From assembly GCF_003672135.1 (NCBI RefSeq), contig NC_039519.1, positions 2,170,001 to 2,234,000 on the forward strand: a stretch of 64,000 nt of DNA, read 5' to 3'. Within the stretch, counting starts at the first letter, position 1. The number at the start of each line of letters is the position of its first letter. The stretch comes from Ooceraea biroi (Eukaryota > Arthropoda > Insecta > Hymenoptera > Formicidae). The notes under the pieces are model-generated. The model saw only the letters and a list, made by a program, of their open reading frames with translations, did not search any database and was not told the DNA's origin. Both the position numbers and the translations under genes were made by a program. Below are positions 56,501 to 64,000 of this stretch, piece after piece.

Positions 56501-57669
56501 CGGATCCCCCACGCGTCACGACTCTACAGATGATACAGCATCATGGTGAACTGACCGGCGAGAACGAGGCGGAACCCGAGGTGGACGTGCTGGCGCAGGC
56601 AGAGCGCAGAAAGTCGGACAACCACGATCCAACGGAAGTAACGAACGAGCAGCCGCCGGTGTACGTCGTGTATCCAGTCAACAGTGCGGTCAACATACAC
56701 TCGGACGACTCTAACGAGAGAGACGGAAGCGTGGTCGTGGGTATACGAGGTCCGCATCGACCCTTACCTCCCGATACTTTGCTGCAGGATGAGGGAGAGA
56801 GCGCGCACACTGTCTACAACGGTAGGCCGGTAGCGCCGGACTTTCCGTATCCTCTGGAACGTCCCGATCCGTCGTCCATTTTTTCCGCCGCCGCCGGCGT
56901 GAAAGAAACGCCTCTGTTGGTACCAAGCGAGCAACGACAGCAGCAGGCTTCTTATGCCGCAGCGAACGATCGAGATAACGAGAGAAACGAGCAGGACGCG
57001 GCGATGAACGTGATCCCGTACTTGCAGGACTTCCTGCCGTACCGAAAGAGGAACGATGCGGCGATTTCCGTGACACTGCATCGTGCGCCACCGACATCGA
57101 CAGCAGCATCGACGCCAGTCGCATCGACACCGACTCCAACGCCAATCGCTTACGTCTACACGCCGACACGCGCGGCGCATTTGGCCCATCGCTTCGACGA
57201 CGATGAAATCGACGATGACGATGATAATGACGCGAATGCGAGCGGTGACGCAACGGCAACCGTGTTACTACCTTCTCAACAACCGTCCAGCTCTTCCAGT
57301 TCGGCGCCAGCGCCACAAAACTTCATGGCCCCGTTCGTCGCCAGTCTGAGCGCCGAGGCGCCCAGCAAGAACGGTTGGAGCGTTGTCGTTGTCGACCCGC
57401 CTGTAGATACAGAGAAGAGGACAGCGAACAGCGACAGTGGCGATGCAAAGCTCGCCAATTCGATGTCAGAAGTCGATGTGCAGACTGAGAAGAACGAATT
57501 CGATGCCGATAATTTTAAACCACAGCTCTTTGGCGGGTTTAAACCGATCTACGAGTTCCCCACGGAGGAGATGGAACGTGATATCAACACCGCCGATATC
57601 GACACCGCCGAGATGAATACGCCCAGGCGCTCCACCAAGATGCTCGTGTCCGTACCTAACGAAGAATAA
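53518..57669 (+). CDS. Large secreted mucin-like / proline-rich protein
   Basis: 1,383 residues in one uninterrupted exon. The signal peptide is MRRRLWILFAVLACVSG. A hydrophilic N-terminal region contains YHIPYPFAFNGGKPFSLEKD; two Thr/Ser-rich stretches (about residues 264-300 and 432-480, the second with TTTTTTTT) are likely O-glycosylated. Acidic runs, a proline stretch LPLPPPPPPPPP near residue 783 and further PPP-rich segments follow. C-terminal blocks QPPVYVVYPVNSAVNIHSDD and FKPQLFGGFKPIYEFP look conserved rather than repetitive. Few cysteines and no chitin-binding domain are seen. The start follows a splice acceptor at 53500. It is probably an extracellular-matrix or cuticle-associated protein; no orthologue name is claimed. 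Confidence 0.85.
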   Translation: MRRRLWILFAVLACVSGEYLMGGHLDNNAGSKTRSGTIGDSSALGRKTHPDGLDLDLTAEESTVAAVAVAAGVDAAAATTSSISTDDGDVPRYHIPYPFAFNGGKPFSLEKDPITGKIDFEKAPPVRALNYTGDYRDRGNQGNGGDDLDEEDGDKEDATPEKANGKDNDDVGPNEINAYTPNFHDFLNLPVHYSSDKYGNDNYPLISSSYANTKVQSGANSYSTYNHRPYHPGNELYVRPTKISSHIPITKTSTYRTTTIADFVKAKWTSSTTSTTSAPSSTASSSRSTPTVSTKAPVVTTWKPSSTPLVFHSIDRTGVDVENEKNLLPIEKLHASGHAGFQRNPSTSILPPRTPNDGDTTETIPATRYKDQSSLNNFVLSHDVRHETKPSAQSEEYKDSYDAYESPDSEEEGESDDKDDDYFSPFRDLLKEDVTSSTPSTTTPATTTSTTTPTTTTTTTTVATPSAGATTPTVTASSSALPALQGDVFKETYSIDPLQFPMMQQRPVAPSPSLNSDRIQSVATAERYDGMISHGYRPGPIIRPPDRMGTGTVIESTSNIVIPPDQDTVSFVLGNRQNVDGDYYSVGTTIGENPYGSSSDVDASFWSLGHGDPHGPTKEINHQHPPVSSITELSPNRVTQKWWSSSSSVLKSDNNELDPMRAQNAFIATTAANPNMKNQSKERDPGYVAFPDGEAKDAMAEEHIIIINEADGNIHELPPKTVLTTTTTNKTINLTAANDDGDLPQLAEDLMPPAESSRPPSYYYHYQFDTLRPDHSRPQRLPLPPPPPPPPPSSRVKPHSVPPLDAGLRKRPYSPDTKLPNILPQFRPNAKASHGHRGPDVIGTMPAGQGPPARIRQPSLHSSSRRPPLPPPPSYLQRLNPPPPPIHAVRLAFVPTSKTDSVTLPHEIEPTIRRFRPPHVSPISRGGPGGDEGAPSNRLFGHEESKGDREVIERKEDRGKIEITGDREVEGSERYPEEPPMTPPRPPLFPKRRTADPPRVTTLQMIQHHGELTGENEAEPEVDVLAQAERRKSDNHDPTEVTNEQPPVYVVYPVNSAVNIHSDDSNERDGSVVVGIRGPHRPLPPDTLLQDEGESAHTVYNGRPVAPDFPYPLERPDPSSIFSAAAGVKETPLLVPSEQRQQQASYAAANDRDNERNEQDAAMNVIPYLQDFLPYRKRNDAAISVTLHRAPPTSTAASTPVASTPTPTPIAYVYTPTRAAHLAHRFDDDEIDDDDDNDANASGDATATVLLPSQQPSSSSSSAPAPQNFMAPFVASLSAEAPSKNGWSVVVVDPPVDTEKRTANSDSGDAKLANSMSEVDVQTEKNEFDADNFKPQLFGGFKPIYEFPTEEMERDINTADIDTAEMNTPRRSTKMLVSVPNEE

Positions 57670-58505
57670 TCTTCTTGTAAGCGATATAGCGCGCTTTGTA
57701 CGTTTGTTTCTTTTCGAGTCTAGCTCTCGCGGGCATTTCGTCTGCTCCTCGCGTAAACGAGCCTCGGTGAAAACGAAAGCAAAAGCAAAGTGTATACTTT
57801 AAACGCGAAGCAGACAGACTAAGGAGCAAATGTCTTTGCGTGCTGCTTGATTGAAAGATGTCTTCGTGGTAGAACTCGAATGATAGAAGACTGTTTCCGT
57901 CCATTTCTACTTTGTTCACTATATAGGAATGTCGCTGTACGATGTATGTAATTTTATTATATCTAGATAATTATTCAAACGTAAATAATAGTAATAATAG
58001 TTAAGTGACATTTATCGAGCTCTGCCTCGCGGATGAGCAGTTGCGCCCAACATCAGCCGAGTTAACGATCAACGTTAGTCAAGTTTTAATCGAAATAGCA
58101 AGTAACAGTGCGCGCACAGGAAATATGTAATATGCGCTCAACTCATCGAACAAATCTATAAATCAAACCTCCTCTTACATAAATTTATAATTTCTTACTT
58201 ACATCATACCATATGAAACTCTAGAATAGTCGTAATTAAATATCCGTCATGCATTTTAGAAATGATCTGTATGGTACATTTAATGTTTTTGACTAAAGAT
58301 ACTTTTCGCATTTGCGTGTGCTCGTAAAAATTAATTCTTCTAACTTCTAGAAGGAAAAAAAGACATAAAATATATATATGAATTTCTTGTGCATCTCTTG
58401 TTTGTAATCTCCTATTATATTCCGTTATAAATCTTGTTATAAACATTTTTTACATAAATGCATATTAAATTAATGATTAAATTATAAGCTCTCGCACCGC
58501 GCGTT
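57670..58505. other. Convergent intergenic region
   Basis: 3' ends of the mucin-like gene (+) and the intersectin gene (-). No further exon recognised. Confidence 0.5.
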
Positions 58506-61500
58506 TTACCTGTTACCGAACAATCGAAGATCGAGCTTGAGAACCACATCCCCGCTCTCGACTTCATGTAACTTGAACCTCTTTTGGATTGGCCCGCAAG
58601 AATCCTTACTGTCTCTCATTATGTCAGCCACTCTGATCTCCGCACGACCAAGAAACTCTATCGATAATATTTAACGCAGTCGTTATTAGAAAATTGCAAT
58701 TTCAAATCAGATAGGAAAAAATTCATAGGACAGTTATTAAATCTGCAAAATAAGGATCATTCTACTTTCAATTTACCGTCGGGACTGTAGTATCCTTTAT
58801 CAAACACAGTGATGCAAAGAGTATCCTCGAGTAGATCTTTCACTTGGAATTGCATCGAAGCATCCCACAAGGGACAATCGCTGCCGGATACTACACCAGT
58901 TCTTTCTTCTTGAGAGCCCATAGACACTTTGCAGAATGTATTGCATTTACCTGAAAAAGAAAATAAACGCTTGTATTTTCATGTAAGATAATATATAAGC
59001 GTTCTGCCAAGCAATGCTAGGCAATAGTGATGAACAATGAACAAAACAGAACGGCAATTTCGATATTTGTAAAAATATATCGTTGACTGTTTAGGCATTA
59101 GTAAGTCTATGTCCTTGCGCAGTAATTACACTCAAGCTGTCTCACAAATGGCGCGCTAAATAATCCCGCCAACCAGTTTAGTCAAGCTCGACTTGACATT
59201 ACTTTCCTTTACAGAATTCAGATGTCTCAATAATTCTGTCTTCAATGTAATCTTTGTTAAATAATGCTCCTTTTGAAATGAACGCTTGTTGTGAGTACAT
59301 TATTATACAAGTAAAGTAAATGCGACTGAAAGAGCTAAAGGAAATCAAGATGTTGTTGCAAAGCCATGCAATAGAAGCACAAAGACTACTAATGATAAAA
59401 TTGGTGTTGCAGTGGTGGAAACTTTACTACAAATAATTAATAAAAGATAATCTAAAGCATCTAAAATATGATAAAAATGATAAAAAATGGTAATACGACT
59501 ATTCAAAGTCACTTTAAAGTGTATAGGATGATCTCGCGATACTCTACCTTTTTCGTCACTGAAAAGATCTTCAGCTTCCACAACTACTAGTTGCAGCCTA
59601 CCTTCAGGAGGTCTCCTGCGAACTGCAATGCCAGATCTCTGTTAGTGATAAAGAACGTGCAATCGTGACATTAAGATTAGAACAGGTAGAAGAGGTATTT
59701 TATGACTCTTCATTAATACATGTTCCTTCTCCAGTAAGCGCCTCACACACAAGTTTACTACGTGCACAACAAGCGCAAGGAAGCATTAAGAAGCACGTGC
59801 AATGTCAGCCTCAGTGATGAAGACACGATGCAAACACCCGATCTACTTCATCGCGATCCTTACCGATTGGATCCTTACCGGATGGAGCTTTCAAGTTGAA
59901 ACCTTCGAGCACAGTGACGAGAATTCTTCCGCACGCTCCAAATTGCGCCTGCTCTGTTCATCCACATATAAACTCAACTTATTATTGTACATCAGACTTG
60001 CGTGTCACGTGACACGCAAGATGTATGTAAACGTGACAACTGTAAGCTCGGTGTAATACGGAATGGCAAACTAAGCACGTAAGCATTTCTATCTGCTTAC
60101 GAACAACGGCAGGAAGCAACGATAATTTGTAAAAGTACGACTAAATATAACACGACAGATCGATCACTCGAATATAATTTTAATTCGCAATATCACAATA
60201 TCGCAATATCGCAATATTAAACTCACTTGACCGTTGTCTCTGCAGGCAATTTTTCTCGTTCTCTGAGAACTTTCTACGTGCTTGGGCGATCCGCTTCGAC
60301 CACAGTGAGCATTCGTTCGAAGACGGGGCTAGTAATATTATTGGCTTTTTTTGATCTCTCAGTCTTAAAGTTTTCGACGAACTGTCTGGTGCGTCACTTC
60401 CACTCAGGCTACTGTTTCCGTTTCCGTTTCCGTCGTTTTCTCCGAGCAGAAATAATTCATTGAGAAATATCGGCTATAAAGAAATTTTTTATAATATTTT
60501 AATCATGCGTTATAATTAGAAAAAAAAGCAATTATTTATAAGTCTTTTGAAGGATTTGCTCCGAAATGATGTACCTTCCTGTACATCTTGAACTTTTGAT
60601 GCTCGTTACGTTCAAACGAGAATTGTTGAGAATTTAAAGAGAACTTCATCGGTTGCGCAAACAGCAGAAAATCATTTGTGAGGAAGCCGACGAGTTCCTT
60701 GCCACTTTTCGACTGCAACATAATCGTGATACGAGAGTCGGTGTAACGAGGGCGACATGAAAATTTTTTTACAACAGACATCTTTATTAGCGGCATATTT
60801 ATTTCACCTTGTGAAGTATGCCGAAATGCAAGAGCTTTCGCGGTCCCAAAGAATTCGTCAAGGAATTAAAGATGAGCTGCTCTTCAAGACCGTCGCATAT
60901 CACGTGAGTCTGCAGCCATTCCAATCTGTCACTATTTTCCTTTTCCCGGACTCCTTCATTTACCTACATAACAGTTACAGATCATTTGGCATGGATAAAG
61001 AAAATAGAAAATCTTATTACGTATAAGTATATTGCACCGATGTTGATTTTACCTGGGTGCAAAACTCCTCAGATTTAGCCAGGGCTTCTTGCAGGTACTG
61101 CCTATCGGGATGATCGACCGGTGTGTGCTCCAAGATCTATAATCACCGTCACTACTGCTACATTTGCCTTGACACATGTGATGATGCAGGTTACAGATTA
61201 CCATTTGCAGGTAGAGGTACCTTGCCAATGATGAGCGGATACTTTGTTATCCTTTGCATGGGTTTAATCAAAAAGGAGCTCAACGGCATCCCTTTGGTCC
61301 GCGGGTCCTGCTGACATGCTTGAGCGACTCGAACAAACTCTGCCGAGGTTTCCGTCAAACGTTGCAGATACGTCGCAGCGGATATTTGGCAGCTGCAAAA
61401 TCTTATGTAAGCCGACATCCTAGGTATCTGTACGGAATGCATACGTGATACAGTGTACACAACAAGTTCAAATCATTGCCGATTGTCCTTTCGCTAAAAG

Positions 61501-62452
61501 GATCGTAGAGAGAGAGAGAGAGATACTTACATTCTCGCATAATATATCGCCAATCATCCTAATAATTCCGCCGCAGCTATTGTCTCTCCTTATCCTTAAA
61601 GTCCTGTAAAAGATTTGCCCGTTTCCATCCGTAATTGTTGACATTGATAGAAAGTTATATTCTATTACATGTATAGTGATGTGCTCTGATTACCTCAAAA
61701 AGTTATCGTTACACGCGATAATGTCTCTCCAATTGATAAATATCTTTTCTATCTCGTCAACGCTCAAGACTAAACTTTCGATTAACGGTTTCTCAAAAAC
61801 CTAAAATGCGTAATACATACACACACATGTAATACGTAACATGTAACGCAAGGATATCTCGATTCCCTTCATCTCCACGGATTTTCCGATCAATTTGGAG
61901 TCGCGTGCTTTAAGCTTGCTTTAGCAACCCTTCTCTTGACTTGTTAATATTCATCCCATGTGAATATACGCGTAATGTCTTAATTTCCCGATTACCAAAA
62001 CATCTTGAACTTTGAAATTCAATAATAGACAGGTATGCGTAAGCTTCATTACGCATACATATACAGAACGAATTAATGTCACGTGTGATTGATAGATTTA
62101 ATTTTCAAATGCACAAATCCTCCAATAGTTCTTCTTTTAATAAATACGATGTTATTTCAGGTAAACCTACTCCAAATTGGTATAAAGAATCTTGACAGAT
62201 GAAAGGAAGAAGAATCACATGCTACGCAGTGCCATTTTAAATATATATACTCGTATGTAAACTACAATAATAACAAGGACACATAAAAATATCAGAGTAA
62301 AGTTGAAAAAGAAAATAGAAAAAATACCTCGTGCACTAGCCTCATGTCTTCTATATAGGCTTGTTCAGTCATGATTAGTTCTTTGATATATTCCTGGCGT
62401 TTCTTTTCCATAGGATCGTGACACATCATTGTATCGATCATCGATTCACTCG
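58506..62452 (-). CDS. Dap160: Intersectin (Dap160), DH-PH-C2 portion; partial, continues off the right edge
   Basis: Endocytic scaffold whose long form carries a Cdc42-type Rho GEF. Eleven exons are seen (transcript order): 62328-62452, 61694-61800, 61531-61603, 61221-61427, 61053-61136, 60808-60963, 60575-60712, 60227-60473, 59548-59622, 58777-58950, 58506-58657, all phase-consistent, about 512 residues. DH domain: KRQEYIKELIMTEQAYIEDM, KPLIESLVLSVDEIEKIFIN, SAYIRFCSCQ, KGMPLSSFLIKPMQRITKYP. PH: NSLTNSLGPRKLLHFGILHK, ELVGFLTNDFLLFAQP, FKMYRK/PIFLNELFLL. C2: GRLQLVVVEAEDLF, CNTFCKVSMGSQEERTG, FLGRAEIRVADIMRDSKDSC and LHEVESGDVVLKLDLRLF. EH and SH3 domains should lie beyond 64000. It converges on the mucin-like gene. 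Confidence 0.92.
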
Positions 62453-64000
62453 CTACACATAAAATATATACAAAAAAAATGTTTCTTCCTCGTAAATATT
62501 CGTCATGAATTATTTTTTAACTTGTATTACCTACTTTGGCATTTGACGTTAAAACAAAGAACAGAGATATTTATATCAGCAGGGATAGCTTTATATTGTA
62601 AATGTAATAATAAAAAATATAAATGCCTCAATAAAATGTTGTAAATCTGAGAGATAATGGAATCTTCTCTAACGTACGACCTTTGGCAGAGAATAAAAAG
62701 AATAAAATCATGTTAGAAAAAAACGGGGCAAGTTTGCGACAGAATCATCGATATGTCGCAAAAATTTCTAAAGGAATAAAAAAGAATAAAAATGCATTGA
62801 AAAGACAACGTTAATAAGTGAATAAAGCGTCGTTAGTATTAGGAGCGATAATATATATATATGTGACGAATAACACATAATATTTTTCTATGCAAGAATA
62901 ATTTTACAACAGACAGATATTTTATTTCAATCAGCAGTGAGATGCGAACGTATCCGTATATGCATATGGATATGTTTACATACGTATATATAAGAACATT
63001 GGCGTACATACATGTGGAAACACAATATATATATTTATATATATATAATATTTCTCTATGTATATAAAGTGTGAACGATAGTCGTATAGTCACACACACA
63101 CACACAGAGTTTTGTTCGTGACTCTTACAATATTCTCCACTACTCTCCAAGTTACAAGTCGTAGCCTAATGAGATTATCGAGATGAGACTTGACACTAGA
63201 ATAAACAAACAACTTGCAAATAGTAACAATCTTAAAAATATAACGCACTACACGACTACATGGACTAAGGGCAACCAGTTGCACAACTTGCTTTAGACAT
63301 TCCGCCGTCACCTCGAAATAACGTTATGCCGGACTGGTGTTACGTGTGTACGTGTATGTATGTGTATACGTGTGTGTCTAGGATACCTAATTGTTAAGCA
63401 CACAATTATTGCCACTGTGACGTAACGTATTTACTCGTATTTCTGTCATGGAGGGCGATTACCTGGAACGCGAGTTTAACAGTCGAGTAGCAATGAATAA
63501 ATACGTTGTGCGCTTAATTGTTGCCGATACACAAGATCAGCCGTATCATCCTCGTTTTTCTAGATAATCTTGTGGTTGGAACCTCTGTTGGACTTTCTAA
63601 AGAAGCCAGGCTGACACACGTTCTTGCAGGACATCTGCGGAACGTGGAATTTGTTGAACGCCAAATTCTTTATATACGAATATATCAAAGCGTCGTAACT
63701 GCACGTGTTCAACCTAGTGCAAAACGTATCTTGGCAAGCTAATGCGTTTTAAAGACAATTTTTTGGAAACAATAAACATTTGAATATATCCTTTAGTATG
63801 ATAAATTCTTTGTAACATAGCGCGCGCTGTGTATGTTATATAATAGTACAATACATGAACAAGACGCTGACTACTATCCAAGAAATTGTAAATTGTACAG
63901 CCAGTCGATCGGTACACATATAGGAATGTAACTTAAAAGACAAACCAATTTACAATAAGGTAACAACAATATTCGCGACAGATCACGAAATCAATCTATC
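62453..64000. other. Probable intersectin intron, no exon recognised
   Basis: AT-rich with TATATA runs and a short CA repeat at about 63091-63105. No SH3, EH or other domain was found on either strand. A 39-codon plus-strand frame at 63449 was not accepted. Confidence 0.45.

Noticed and set aside
53767..57458. Antisense and shifted frames within the mucin-like gene
   Set aside because: They shadow a 1,383-codon frame in GC-biased, repetitive coding DNA.
63449..63568. 39-codon plus-strand frame
   Set aside because: Too short, no splice or conservation evidence, and it lies in the probable intersectin intron.

Overview
The window looks like insect nuclear DNA. Genes are intron-rich with GT-AG introns, intergenic DNA is AT-rich, and every conserved gene is an animal or arthropod orthologue. 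A hymenopteran, probably an ant, fits the load of mariner, hAT, Penelope-like and palindromic elements, but that placement is inference.

Host genes form two clusters. At 7,988-14,736 (+) SAP130 (Sin3/HDAC subunit, 9 coding exons) is followed by DNAAF3 (axonemal dynein assembly, 6 coding exons). From 40,796 rightwards are ACADSB (+, mitochondrial isoleucine breakdown), FMC1 (-, ATP synthase assembly), SRR1-like/SRRD (-), CREG1 (-, secreted glycoprotein), a very large single-ORF mucin-like secreted protein (+), and the DH-PH-C2 end of intersectin (-), which continues past the right edge. Exon boundaries were chosen by splice signals plus reading-frame continuity.

The rest is mostly mobile DNA. 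1-7,200 holds palindromic MITEs, a decayed Penelope-like retroelement and a foldback-like palindrome. 15,766-32,917 is a dense nest: a TIR element sitting in a Harbinger-like MITE, a ~340-bp tandem repeat, TTAA-flanked elements, three 1,286-bp mariners (one intact, one with two stops, one frameshifted), a GC-rich island, a hAT element with a transposase C-terminus, hAT-type MITEs with exact 8-bp target duplications, and two broken THAP-domain genes. 33,136-38,767 is a TIR element that contains a smaller relative carrying spliced exons of a gene, and a Tc1-like element with terminal inverted repeats of at least 922 bp.

The most interesting signals are the THAP gene split onto opposite strands at a TIR element with a recoverable 8-bp target duplication (25,605-27,371), the spliced-gene-carrying element (33,447-34,699), the TIR family whose members each reiterate a private palindromic word, the long-TIR Tc1 element, and the TTAA palindromes that share a conserved peptide.
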